A stretch of 64,000 nucleotides of DNA from Sodalis-like secondary symbiont of Drepanosiphum platanoidis (GTDB taxonomy: Bacteria > Pseudomonadota > Gammaproteobacteria > Enterobacterales > Enterobacteriaceae): assembly GCF_964059955.1 (NCBI RefSeq), contig NZ_OZ060924.1, positions 248,001-312,000 on the forward strand, written 5' to 3'. The translations under genes and the position numbers were made by a program. Under the pieces are notes generated by a model, which saw only the letters and a list, made by a program, of their open reading frames with translations, made no database searches and was not told the origin of the DNA. Of this stretch, positions 1-8,512 are shown in pieces; position 1 is the first letter of the stretch, and each line of letters begins with the position of its first letter.

Positions 1-51
1 ACCAAAATGTACACCAGCTTTTAACATTGCACGCATAGAAATATCTTCCAT
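1..51 (-). CDS. rpsB: 30S ribosomal protein S2, N-terminal fragment (cut by window edge)
   Basis: Only the first 17 codons are inside the window. They read MEDISMRAMLKAGVHFG, which matches the start of bacterial ribosomal protein S2 (E. coli MATVSMRDMLKAGVHFG). The ATG is at 51-49 on the minus strand, with an AGG-type ribosome binding site just upstream. S2 is a late-assembling protein of the 30S subunit. The rest of the gene lies to the left of the window, so nothing can be said about its integrity. Confidence 0.88.
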   Translation of the reverse strand, partial: MEDISMRAMLKAGVHFG

Positions 52-622
52 ACAAAACCTCTATTATAAAATATTTGTTTTTTAAAAAGTTAAAATATAG
101 ATATATTTATGTTTTAATTTTTTAAAAAAGATAATTTTTAGTATAAAAATACTTTTATATTAAAAATATTTTATACTATAAAAAATTTTTTTCATATAGT
201 TAATAACTTATAAATTTAATTAAATTAATTAAAATTAATATTTTTAAAAAATTTATATTTATTAAATAATAATTTATTAATTTTAAATTAAAAATTTATA
301 TTTATATATGAACATATCATATTTATTTAATAAATAAATAATTTTTAAAAAATTTTTTAAAAAATTTTTAGTAATACTATTTTTAGTGTAAAATATATAT
401 TTTTAATAAAATTTTTTATTAAAAAATATATTATATAAATAATAAATATTAATAAAAAATTTATAAAAAAATTATTAAATTTTAAATTAATTTTTTATTT
501 TTAAAAAATACTTATTAAATAATTTTAATTTATATAAATTTTATATAAATTTGTATAAATAAAAAATATATTTATATTTTATATAAAAAATAATTTTTTT
601 TATAAGGAAAAAAAATAATTTT
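52..622. other. AT-rich spacer between divergent rpsB and dnaB
   Basis: This 571-bp spacer separates the divergent rpsB and dnaB genes and is almost pure A/T. I see no ORF with family resemblance, no tRNA-like segment and no clear terminator. Promoters for both genes must lie here, but TATAAT-like words are too frequent in this composition to choose one. Confidence 0.6.
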
Positions 623-2035
623 ATGATAAAAAATAATTTTATAAATAAAAGAAATTTTTTATTTAAATCAAGAACAAAAAATATTAAAATTCCTCCATAC
701 TCGTTAGAAGCAGAACAATCAATTTTAGGAGGATTAATGTTAGATAATAATAAATGGGATGAAGTAATTGAAAGAATTAAATCTAATGATTTTTTTAATC
801 GTCCTCATCAAATTATTTTTAATGAAATGAAAATATTACTTGAAATTAATCAACCTATAGATTTAATTACATTATCCGAATCTTTAGAACAAAAAGGAAT
901 ATTAAATCCAGTAGGAGGATTTGCATATTTAGCTGAACTTTCAAAAAATATTCCTAGTTCTGCTAATATTTCTGCTTATACTGAAATTGTTAGAGAAAGA
1001 GCAATTGTTAGAGAAATAATTACAGTTGCTAATGAAATTTCTTCTGCTGGATATAATCCTCAAGGAAGAAAAAGTGAAGATTTATTAGATTTTGCAGAAT
1101 CTAAAGTTTTTCAAATAGCTGAAACTCGTATGAAAAAAAATGATGGACCAAAAAATATTGATTTTTTTTTAGAAAAAACAGCAATTCAAATTGAAAAATT
1201 ATATAAAAAACCATACAACGGAGTAATTGGTCTTTCTAGTGGATATGAAGATTTAGATAAAAAAACTTCTGGATTACAAAAATCTGATCTTATTGTTATT
1301 GCTGCTCGTCCATCAATGGGAAAAACAACATTTGCTATGAATTTATGTGAAAATGTAGCTATAACAGAAAAAAAACCAGTTTTAATTTTTAGTTTAGAAA
1401 TGCCAGGAGAACAAATAATGATACGTATGTTGTCTTCTTTATCTAGAGTAGATCAAACTAAAATAAGAACAGGTCAATTAAGTGATGATGATTGGTCAAA
1501 AATTTCAAATACTATGGGTTTAATTCTAAAAAAAAGAAATGTATATATAGATGATTCTTCTAGTTTAACCCCTATGGAAATTAGAGCTAGATCTAGAAGA
1601 ATTTTCAAAGAAAACAATGGATTAAGTTTAATTATGGTTGATTATTTACAATTAATGAAAGTTCCTTCATTTTCTGAAAATAGAACATTAGAAATTGCAG
1701 AAATATCTCGTGCTCTTAAATCTCTTGCAAAAGAATTAAGTGTACCAGTTATAGCTTTATCTCAACTTAATAGAAGCTTAGAACAAAGATCTGATAAAAG
1801 ACCAATTAATTCAGATTTAAGAGAATCTGGATCTATTGAACAAGATGCTGATTTAATCATCTTTATATATAGAGATGAAGTATATCATACAAATAGTGAT
1901 CTTAAAGGTATTGCTGAAATTATTATCGGAAAACAAAGAAATGGACCAATAGGAAATATTAAATTAACATTTAATGGAAAATTTTCTAGATTTGATAATT
2001 TTTATGAAAATTATGAAAAAGATAATGTTATTTAA
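623..2035 (+). CDS. dnaB: Replicative DNA helicase DnaB
   Basis: This is the hexameric 5'-3' helicase that unwinds the replication fork and recruits primase. The protein has 470 aa against 471 in E. coli and aligns end to end. The N-terminal DnaB domain spans about residues 22-125, followed by a linker and a RecA-type motor. Walker A (ARPSMGKTT) is at about 228-236. The MVDYLQL block and the SLEQRSDKRP and GKQRNGP motifs are all present. Only the first 20 residues differ, being short and Lys/Asn-rich. An AAGGA sequence lies 13 nt before the ATG, which is long spacing. It is a single-gene unit convergent with secB, with only 26 bp between the two stop codons. Confidence 0.97.
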   Translation: MIKNNFINKRNFLFKSRTKNIKIPPYSLEAEQSILGGLMLDNNKWDEVIERIKSNDFFNRPHQIIFNEMKILLEINQPIDLITLSESLEQKGILNPVGGFAYLAELSKNIPSSANISAYTEIVRERAIVREIITVANEISSAGYNPQGRKSEDLLDFAESKVFQIAETRMKKNDGPKNIDFFLEKTAIQIEKLYKKPYNGVIGLSSGYEDLDKKTSGLQKSDLIVIAARPSMGKTTFAMNLCENVAITEKKPVLIFSLEMPGEQIMIRMLSSLSRVDQTKIRTGQLSDDDWSKISNTMGLILKKRNVYIDDSSSLTPMEIRARSRRIFKENNGLSLIMVDYLQLMKVPSFSENRTLEIAEISRALKSLAKELSVPVIALSQLNRSLEQRSDKRPINSDLRESGSIEQDADLIIFIYRDEVYHTNSDLKGIAEIIIGKQRNGPIGNIKLTFNGKFSRFDNFYENYEKDNVI

Positions 2036-2061
2036 CATATATTTTTAAATTAATTAAAAAT

Positions 2062-2502
2062 TTATTTATTATTTATTTTATTATGTTCAATAAATAAATG
2101 ATCGAAATTAATTGGATTTATATTTAATGGTGGAAAACTTCCATTTATTATTTGATTAGAAATAGATTCACGAATATAAGGAAAAATAATATTAGGACAA
2201 TAAGATCCTAAATAATAAGAAATTTGTTTTTTATCAATTCCTGAAATATTAAAAATACCTGCTTTTTGAATTTCACAAATAAATGCAATAATTTCTTCTG
2301 TTTTTGCTATTAACTTTATTTTTAATATAACTTCATAAAAATTTTCATATAATTTATATGAATTAGTATCTAAATCTATTTGTATTTTAGGATTCCATTT
2401 TTTTTTAAAAATTTTAGGAGAATTTGGAGACTCAAAAGAAACATCTTTAGTATATATTCTTTCAATTTTAAAAAAAAAATTTTTTTTATTTTTATTTAAC
2501 AT
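2062..2502 (-). CDS. secB: Protein-export chaperone SecB
   Basis: SecB holds outer-membrane and periplasmic precursors unfolded and passes them to SecA. The protein has 146 aa (E. coli 155). It keeps the family core RIYTKDVSFESPN near the N terminus, the GIFNISGI strand and the YCPNIIFPYIRE block, and it loses the acidic C-terminal tail that contacts SecA. Ten T in a row lie in frame near the start and encode F-F-F. Its presence fits the envelope genes elsewhere in the window, since a cell without an outer membrane would have little use for it. Confidence 0.95.
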   Translation of the reverse strand: MLNKNKKNFFFKIERIYTKDVSFESPNSPKIFKKKWNPKIQIDLDTNSYKLYENFYEVILKIKLIAKTEEIIAFICEIQKAGIFNISGIDKKQISYYLGSYCPNIIFPYIRESISNQIINGSFPPLNINPINFDHLFIEHNKINNK

Positions 2503-2723
2503 ATTTTTCCTACAAATAAATTTTTTTTTAAAAAAACTTTTTTAATTTATATTAAATATATTTATTTTTAATTAATTATTTATAAATTATTTAATATTAT
2601 TTATTATATATTATAAATTATATTTATAATTTATCAATAAATAATTTCAAAAAAATATTTTACATATTTATTTATTAAAAATAATAAATATTAACTTTTT
2701 TTTTAATATTTTTTAAAAATTTT

Positions 2724-3224
2724 TTATATATATTTAATATTAATTATTTTATATTTTACTTTTCCTCCTGGAGTATTTATATTTACAATATTTCCTATTT
2801 TTTTACCTATTAAACCTCTAGAAATTGGAGTATTAATAGAGATTAATTTTTTTTTTAAATCTGCTTCATCATTTCCAACAATTTTATAAGAATAAACTTT
2901 ATTATTAAAACAATTTTTAATACTTACAGTAGATCCAAATACAACTTTTCCATTTTTAATAATTTTATTTGTATCAATAATTAAAGCATTATTTAATTTA
3001 TTTTTAATTTCTTGAATTTTTCCTTCACAAAAACTCTGTTGTTCACGTGCTGAATGATATTCAGAATTTTCTTTTAAATCTCCATATTCTCGTGCTTTTG
3101 AAATATCCTTAATAATTTCTGATCTTCGTATATTTATTAAATAATCAAGTTCTTTTTGTAATTTATTAGCTCCATTTAATGTCATTGGTATTTTATTATT
3201 AATCTTATTTTTTAAATTAATCAT
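2724..3224 (-). CDS. greA: Transcript cleavage factor GreA
   Basis: GreA rescues backtracked RNA polymerase by stimulating cleavage of the 3' RNA end. The protein has 166 aa (E. coli 158). The N-terminal coiled coil includes the acidic tip region [13 protein letters not shown] at about residues 46-58. The C-terminal FKBP-like domain follows, with [12 protein letters not shown] and [10 protein letters not shown]. It begins about eight residues earlier than E. coli GreA. An AGGA motif supports this start, but an internal ATG at residue 14 is possible. The frequent A/T runs of this genome should make polymerase slippage and backtracking common, which may explain why the gene is kept. Confidence 0.95.
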   Translation of the reverse strand: MINLKNKINNKIPMTLNGANKLQKELDYLINIRRSEIIKDISKAREYGDLKENSEYHSAREQQSFCEGKIQEIKNKLNNALIIDTNKIIKNGKVVFGSTVSIKNCFNNKVYSYKIVGNDEADLKKKLISINTPISRGLIGKKIGNIVNINTPGGKVKYKIINIKYI

Positions 3225-3435
3225 AATTTTATAATCCTTTTTTTATAAACAAATTAAATTTATAAAAATAAATTATATTTATAATAAATATAATAATTTA
3301 TATTTTATAAATAAAATATTTATTAATTTTTATATATTTAATTTATTAATTTAATTTTTTAAAAAAATATTATTAATTATAATTATTTTTATAAATTTTA
3401 AACTTAAAATTTATAAAAATAATTTATATAAAATA

Positions 3436-3467
3436 TTTAAAAGGTCGTTACTTTACGACCTTTTAAA
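3436..3467. terminator. Hairpin terminator of the thrS-ihfA operon
   Basis: A perfect 13-bp inverted repeat with a 6-nt loop lies at 3436-3448 and 3455-3467. Its GC core is GGTCGT/ACGACC, which is striking in a spacer that is otherwise A/T. It begins 3 bp beyond the ihfA stop codon and is followed on the minus strand by an A/T-rich stretch. It fits an intrinsic terminator for the long minus-strand operon. Confidence 0.85.
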
Positions 3468-3469
3468 AT

Positions 3470-3766
3470 TTATTTTTTAATTAAATTATTTTCTACTCTA
3501 TTTTTTAATTTTTGACCAGGATGGAAGGTTACTACTCTTCTAGCAGAAATAGGTATATTTTTTCCAGTTTTAGGATTTCTACCAGGTCTTTCTTTTTTAT
3601 GTCTTAAATCAAAATTTCCAAATCCTGATAATTTAACTTGTTCTCCATTTTCTAAAGAACGACGTATTTCTTCAAAAAATGTTTCAACTATTCTTTTAGA
3701 ATTTTTTTTATTTAGTTTTATTTTTTTAAATAAATATTCTGAAATTTCAGATTTAGTAAGTGTCAT
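3470..3766 (-). CDS. ihfA: Integration host factor alpha subunit
   Basis: This is a small DNA-bending protein that normally pairs with IhfB. The protein has 98 aa (E. coli 99). It begins [13 protein letters not shown] and keeps the [23 protein letters not shown] arm, including the Pro that intercalates at DNA kinks. It is the last gene of the operon, 3 bp after pheT, exactly as in E. coli. The partner gene ihfB is not in this window. HU-like homodimer function is possible if ihfB has been lost. Confidence 0.95.
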   Translation of the reverse strand: MTLTKSEISEYLFKKIKLNKKNSKRIVETFFEEIRRSLENGEQVKLSGFGNFDLRHKKERPGRNPKTGKNIPISARRVVTFHPGQKLKNRVENNLIKK

Positions 3767-3769
3767 ATT

Positions 3770-6160
3770 TTAATCTCTCAAAAATACTTGAAATTTTTTT
3801 TTCAATATAGATATATATTTATTAATAATTAAAGTGATTTCATTTTCTTTTAAAGTATGAGTATAACTTTGTAATATAAAGCTAATAGAAAAACTTTTAA
3901 ATCCATTTTTTATATTTTTTCCTCTATATATATCAAATAAATTTATATCAATTAATTTATTTTCATTTATTTTTTTACATTCATTAATTATTTCTGATGC
4001 AGAAATATTTTCTTTTAAAATAATAGAAATATCACGTCTATTATAAGGAAAACGAGATATATTACTTAATTTTGTTATTTGTTTTTTAAAGAATTTTTTC
4101 CATATAAATTCAAATACAAATATATTATTATTTAAATCAAATTTTTTTTCTAAAAATGGATGAATCATACCTATATATCCAATTAATTTATTTTTAAAAT
4201 AAATTTTTGCACTTTTCTTTGGATGTAAAAATGAATATGTTGTTTTTTTTAATTCTATATTTTCTAATATACCTATTAATTGAAAAATATCTTCTAAATC
4301 TCCTTTTATATCATAAAAATCTATAAAATTATTTGGTAAATCCCAATGTTCATTAAATCTTTCTCCAAAAATTATTCCAGATAACATTAAATCTTCTTGT
4401 ACTTTTAATTTTTTTTTTAAATTTGGTATAAATCTTAATCCACTTTCAAATAAACGTATATTTTTTTGTTGTCTTTTATAATTATATATTAAAGTATTAA
4501 TTAAACCAGTTAATAATGATACACGCATTACTGACATTTCTTTAGAAATTGGATTTAATATAGAACAAGATTTTATTTTTGGATGTAATAAATTTTGTAT
4601 CTTTGGATTTACAAAACTATATGTAATAATTTCTTGATATCCTCTATTTATAAGTAAATTTTTAACTTGTAAAAGAGAATTATTTTCTTTAGGAATATAA
4701 GAATAATTTAATAATTTTTTTATTTTAATTTTAGATATATTATCATATCCATATATTCTTGCAATATCTTCTATTAAATCTTCTTTTATTTTTATATCAA
4801 AACGCCATTTAGGAATTTTTACTTTCCATTCAGAATTTATTTTTTTTATTTTATATCCAAGATTATTTAATATTTCTTTTATTTTTTTATTAGGAATATA
4901 ATATCCTAAAACATTATATAAATTTTTTCTATTAAATTTTATAAAAAATTCTTTTTTAAAAAAAGATTTATTTTTAATATTAATAATAGGTCCTGGTTCT
5001 CCTCCACATATTTTAATAAATAAATCTGTAATATGTTCTATTGCATAAATTTGAATAGAAGGATCTATTCCTTTTATATATCTATCTAATGTAGGACTAT
5101 TTTTTAATTTATATTGATTGAAATTTTTTAAAATATATTTTGGATTAAAAAAAGCTGATGTTATTAATAAATCATATATTGAGCAATTTTTATTTAATTT
5201 TAAATTATTAGAAATACCTGCAATTGTTAGTATTTTTTTATTATCTGATATTACTAATGTATTTGAAGATTTAATAATTATTTTTTTTTTATTAAAAATA
5301 AATTTTTCATTTTTTTTTGCCATTCTAATAATTAATTTTTTATTAATAAAATTTTTAAAAAAAATTTGGATTGGTTGTCCTAATTCTAAAAGAACATAAT
5401 TAGTAATATTATTTATTAAATTATTAGAATATAAATCAGATCTTCTTAATTTTTCTTTCATCCATAATGGAGTATTAACTTTTAAATTAACATTATTAAT
5501 AATTCTCCCTGTATAATTAGGACAAGCTTCTAAAGCTTTTATTTTAATTTTTATTTTATCATTATTTTTTTTTAATATAATTTTTTTTTTATAATTAATA
5601 ATAGAACAATTATTAATTGCTGATAATTCTCTTGCTATTCCTAATAAACTTAAAGTATCACTACGATTATGAGGAGTATTAATTTTTAATATATAATCAT
5701 TAAGTTTAAAATACTTATAAAAATCATATCCAATAGGAGAATTATTTGGTAACTCTATTAAAATATTAGAATATTCATATATTCCAATATCAAAAAAAGA
5801 ACATAAAATTCCTTCTGATATATAATTTTTATTATAAAAAGTTTTTATAATTTTTCCAGATGGAAGAATTGCACCTGATTTCGCTACTACAACATAAGTA
5901 TTTTTTTTACAAAAAAAATTAGATATAATATTGATTATATTTTTAGATGCAATATCTATATTAATAATATATTTATTTTTAATATCTTTATTTTTAATAC
6001 AATTTATTACTTTACCAATAACAATTTTTTTAAAATTAATTGAAACTGGTTTAATACTTTCAACTTCTAATCCAGCATTTATTGTTAATTGATTAATTAA
6101 AGTTTTTCTATCTATTTTAATTTTTATAAATTCTCTTAACCAAAATTCACTAAATTTCAT
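3770..6160 (-). CDS. pheT: Phenylalanine-tRNA ligase beta subunit, editing site degenerate
   Basis: This is the beta chain of the (alpha-beta)2 PheRS. The protein has 796 aa (E. coli 795). It has an N-terminal tRNA-binding OB domain, the B3/B4 editing domain (about 210-400), B5, a catalytic-like core and a C-terminal anticodon-binding domain. The B3/B4 framework PLWMKEKLRRSD and LLELGQP is kept. The editing residues are not. E. coli His261 (GQPMHAF) corresponds to Gln265 here (GQPIQIF), the GGEHSG loop has become NNLKLN, and HTDASHRYERG has become KNSPTLDRYIKG. Hydrolysis of Tyr-tRNA(Phe) is therefore probably lost. pheS lies 14 bp upstream. Confidence 0.96.
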   Translation of the reverse strand: MKFSEFWLREFIKIKIDRKTLINQLTINAGLEVESIKPVSINFKKIVIGKVINCIKNKDIKNKYIINIDIASKNIINIISNFFCKKNTYVVVAKSGAILPSGKIIKTFYNKNYISEGILCSFFDIGIYEYSNILIELPNNSPIGYDFYKYFKLNDYILKINTPHNRSDTLSLLGIARELSAINNCSIINYKKKIILKKNNDKIKIKIKALEACPNYTGRIINNVNLKVNTPLWMKEKLRRSDLYSNNLINNITNYVLLELGQPIQIFFKNFINKKLIIRMAKKNEKFIFNKKKIIIKSSNTLVISDNKKILTIAGISNNLKLNKNCSIYDLLITSAFFNPKYILKNFNQYKLKNSPTLDRYIKGIDPSIQIYAIEHITDLFIKICGGEPGPIINIKNKSFFKKEFFIKFNRKNLYNVLGYYIPNKKIKEILNNLGYKIKKINSEWKVKIPKWRFDIKIKEDLIEDIARIYGYDNISKIKIKKLLNYSYIPKENNSLLQVKNLLINRGYQEIITYSFVNPKIQNLLHPKIKSCSILNPISKEMSVMRVSLLTGLINTLIYNYKRQQKNIRLFESGLRFIPNLKKKLKVQEDLMLSGIIFGERFNEHWDLPNNFIDFYDIKGDLEDIFQLIGILENIELKKTTYSFLHPKKSAKIYFKNKLIGYIGMIHPFLEKKFDLNNNIFVFEFIWKKFFKKQITKLSNISRFPYNRRDISIILKENISASEIINECKKINENKLIDINLFDIYRGKNIKNGFKSFSISFILQSYTHTLKENEITLIINKYISILKKKFQVFLRD

Positions 6161-6174
6161 TTAAAATATCATTT

Positions 6175-7155
6175 TTAAAATTGTTTTAAAAAACGCAAAT
6201 CATTTTCAAAAAATATTCTTAAGTCAGATATTCCATAACGTAACATAGTTAATCTTTCAATACCAATTCCAAAGGCAAATCCAGAATATTTATTTGTATT
6301 AATTTTTGCATTATATAATATATCAGGATGTACCATACCACATCCTAATATTTCTATCCATTTATTTTGTTTATTTAAAATATCTATTTCTAAAGATGGT
6401 TCTGTAAATGGAAAATAAGATGATCTAAAACGTAATTTTACTTTTTTTTCAAAAAAATAATCTAAAAAACTTTTTAAAATATTTTTTAAATCTATTATAT
6501 TTATATTTTTATCAACATTTAATCCTTCTATTTGATGAAACATAGGTGTATGATTTTTATCATAATCTTTACGATAAACCTTACCATAAGAAATAATACG
6601 AATTGGTATATTTTTATTTTTTAAAATATGAATCTGAATACTAGAAGTTTGTGTACGAAGTAATCTATTTTTATCAAACCAAAAAGTATCATTTATATTA
6701 CGTGCTGGATGATCAGATAATATATTTAAAGCATCAAAATTATGATAACTATCTTCTATTTCAGATCCATTTATACTAATAAAACCAAATTTATTAAAAA
6801 AATCCTCAATACAATTAATAGTTTGAGTTATAGGATGTAAATTTCCATGAAATAATTTACTACGACCAGGAAGAGATATATCTATTTTTTTATTAATTTC
6901 TAATTTTAATAATTTTTTTTCTAAAAAGTTTTGACGTTTTTTTAATTTTTTTTTAATTATTTTTATAGATTTATTAAATTTTTTTCCTAAAATTATTTTT
7001 TTTTCTTTAGAAAAATATTTAAAATTTTTCATATATTTATTTAATTCACTTTTTTTTCCAAAAAGTTTAATTTTTAAATTTTTTATTTGACTTATATCTT
7101 GACAATTTTTTATATTTTTTTTTGATTTAATAATAATCTTATCAAGATAAAGCAT
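6175..7155 (-). CDS. pheS: Phenylalanine-tRNA ligase alpha subunit
   Basis: This is the catalytic chain of PheRS, which joins Phe to tRNA(Phe). The protein has 326 aa (E. coli 327). A Lys-rich N-terminal coiled coil (about 1-100) binds tRNA. The class II core includes the motif 2 region FHQIEGLNVDKN and motif 3 GFAFGIGIERLTMLRYGI at about 290-310. The HPITQTINCIEDFF segment, which opens the core, is conserved. Synthetic residues look intact, unlike the editing site of its partner pheT. The short pheM leader ORF found upstream of pheS in E. coli was not recognised in the 93-bp gap to rplT. Confidence 0.96.
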   Translation of the reverse strand: MLYLDKIIIKSKKNIKNCQDISQIKNLKIKLFGKKSELNKYMKNFKYFSKEKKIILGKKFNKSIKIIKKKLKKRQNFLEKKLLKLEINKKIDISLPGRSKLFHGNLHPITQTINCIEDFFNKFGFISINGSEIEDSYHNFDALNILSDHPARNINDTFWFDKNRLLRTQTSSIQIHILKNKNIPIRIISYGKVYRKDYDKNHTPMFHQIEGLNVDKNINIIDLKNILKSFLDYFFEKKVKLRFRSSYFPFTEPSLEIDILNKQNKWIEILGCGMVHPDILYNAKINTNKYSGFAFGIGIERLTMLRYGISDLRIFFENDLRFLKQF

Positions 7156-7248
7156 TTTTTACCTCTTTTTTTTATTTTTAAAAAATTAAATATTTTTAAA
7201 AATTTTAATAAAATTATTTAATATTTTAAATTAAAATAAATATATATA

Positions 7249-7599
7249 TTATATAAATTTTATTTTATTTGATATTTTATTAAATGTATCTTTATCAAAA
7301 ATTGCAATATCAGATAAAATTTTTCTATTAATTAAAATAGAAGATTTTTTTAATCCATAAATCAATTTACTATAAGATAATCCATTTTGTCTAGCAGCTG
7401 CATTAATACGAGTAATCCATAATGAACGAAAATTTCTTTTTTTTTGTTTACGATCACGATAAGAATATTGCCCTGCCTTTATAACAGCTTGATAAGCTAT
7501 TTTATATGCACGAGAACGTGCACCATAATAACCCTTTGCTTTTTTTAAAATTTTTTTATGACGTGCATGAGCAATAACTCCACGTTTAACACGCGCCAT
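7249..7599 (-). CDS. rplT: 50S ribosomal protein L20
   Basis: L20 is an early 23S rRNA-binding assembly protein. In enteric bacteria it also represses translation of rpmI and rplT. The protein is 116 aa from the MARVKRG start (E. coli 118). I chose the ATG at 7599 because TAGGAGA lies at the right distance before it and all L20 proteins begin MARVKRG. A further in-frame ATG seven codons upstream (7620) is not supported. The [13 protein letters not shown] helix and [13 protein letters not shown] are conserved. Confidence 0.96.
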   Translation of the reverse strand: MARVKRGVIAHARHKKILKKAKGYYGARSRAYKIAYQAVIKAGQYSYRDRKQKKRNFRSLWITRINAAARQNGLSYSKLIYGLKKSSILINRKILSDIAIFDKDTFNKISNKIKFI

Positions 7600-7645
7600 A
7601 TATTCTCCTAAATTTAACAATATTTAATTAATTATTTTATATACC

Positions 7646-7843
7646 TTACAAATAAGGTAAACAACGAAAAATTATTTTTTTATCTTTTTTTGAAACTAAA
7701 GATTTAGAACGAAGATGACGTTTACGTTTAGTAGATTTTTTAGTAAGAATATGACGCATATTAGAATTTTTTTTCTTTAAAAGACCAGAAGAAGTTTTTT
7801 TAAATCTTTTATTAGAACTTTTAATAGTTTTTATTTTTGGCAT
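7646..7843 (-). CDS. rpmI: 50S ribosomal protein L35
   Basis: L35 is a small, very basic protein of the large subunit. At 65 aa it has exactly the E. coli length. It begins [17 protein letters not shown] and ends CLPYL. The ribosome binding site is TAGGAA. It sits between infC and rplT as in E. coli. Confidence 0.95.
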   Translation of the reverse strand: MPKIKTIKSSNKRFKKTSSGLLKKKNSNMRHILTKKSTKRKRHLRSKSLVSKKDKKIIFRCLPYL

Positions 7844-7966
7844 AAATTAATTCCTAATATTTAAATAATGAATTTTATTTGTATAAAAATTAATATGTTT
7901 TATATTAATTATTTAATTAAGTTATTTTTTTAATTTTAAAATATTATTAATTAATTTATTTAATTT

Positions 7967-8509
7967 TTAATAATTTTTTTTTGGTGAAAGTATCATAGTA
8001 GCTTGACGTCCTTCAACTTTATTAGGAAAAAATTCTATTATTGATATTTTAATTAAATCTTCTTTAACACGATTTAATACTTGTATACCTAATTTTTGAT
8101 GAGCCATTTCTCTTCCTCTAAATCTAAGAGTAATTTTTACTTTATTACCATCTTTAAGAAATTTAATTAAACTTTTTAACTTAATATTATAATCATTTTT
8201 ATCTGTATTAGGTCTAAATTTTATTTCTTTAATTTGTATTTTTTTTTGTTTCTTTTTTTGATCTTTAGCAGCTTTTCTTTTTTTATATAAAAATTTTCCA
8301 TAATCCATTATCTTACATACTGGAGGTTCAGCATTTGGACTTATTTCTACTAAATCTGCTTCTAATTTTTCTGAAATTTTTAAAGCTTGAATTAAACTCA
8401 TAATTCCAAGCTGTTCATTTTTTATACCAGTTAATCGAATTTTTTTAGCTAAAATTTCTTTATTAATTCGATAAAAATTTATTATTTGATTTTTTTTTCC
8501 GACTTTAAT
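7967..8509 (-). CDS. infC: Translation initiation factor IF-3, AUU start codon
   Basis: IF-3 keeps ribosomal subunits apart and proofreads the start codon in the P site. An ATG-only reading starts at 8401 and loses the first 36 residues. In frame upstream, the sequence continues through [14 protein letters not shown] and FYRINKE to KVGKKNQ, where an ATT at 8509-8507 aligns with the AUU start of E. coli infC. From there the protein is exactly 180 aa, the E. coli length. The GGGGGA at the end of thrS acts as ribosome binding site, and the thrS stop is 3 bp upstream. The AUU start is known to let IF-3 repress its own translation, so that control is probably kept. Confidence 0.93.
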   Translation of the reverse strand: MKVGKKNQIINFYRINKEILAKKIRLTGIKNEQLGIMSLIQALKISEKLEADLVEISPNAEPPVCKIMDYGKFLYKKRKAAKDQKKKQKKIQIKEIKFRPNTDKNDYNIKLKSLIKFLKDGNKVKITLRFRGREMAHQKLGIQVLNRVKEDLIKISIIEFFPNKVEGRQATMILSPKKNY

Positions 8510-8512
8510 ATT

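Noticed and set aside
2468-2480. Possible frameshift at the ten-T run near the start of secB
   Set aside because: The run is in frame (F-F-F) and the product aligns with SecB on both sides.
5118-5399. Open frame on the plus strand inside pheT (and similar antisense frames at 11416, 27342, 44105, 47435, 52096 and 56900)
   Set aside because: These are shadows of conserved genes on the opposite strand, with no family resemblance and no ribosome binding site.
7967-8401. infC starting at the first ATG (144 aa)
   Set aside because: In-frame homology to IF-3 continues upstream to an ATT with a good ribosome binding site, giving the full 180 aa.
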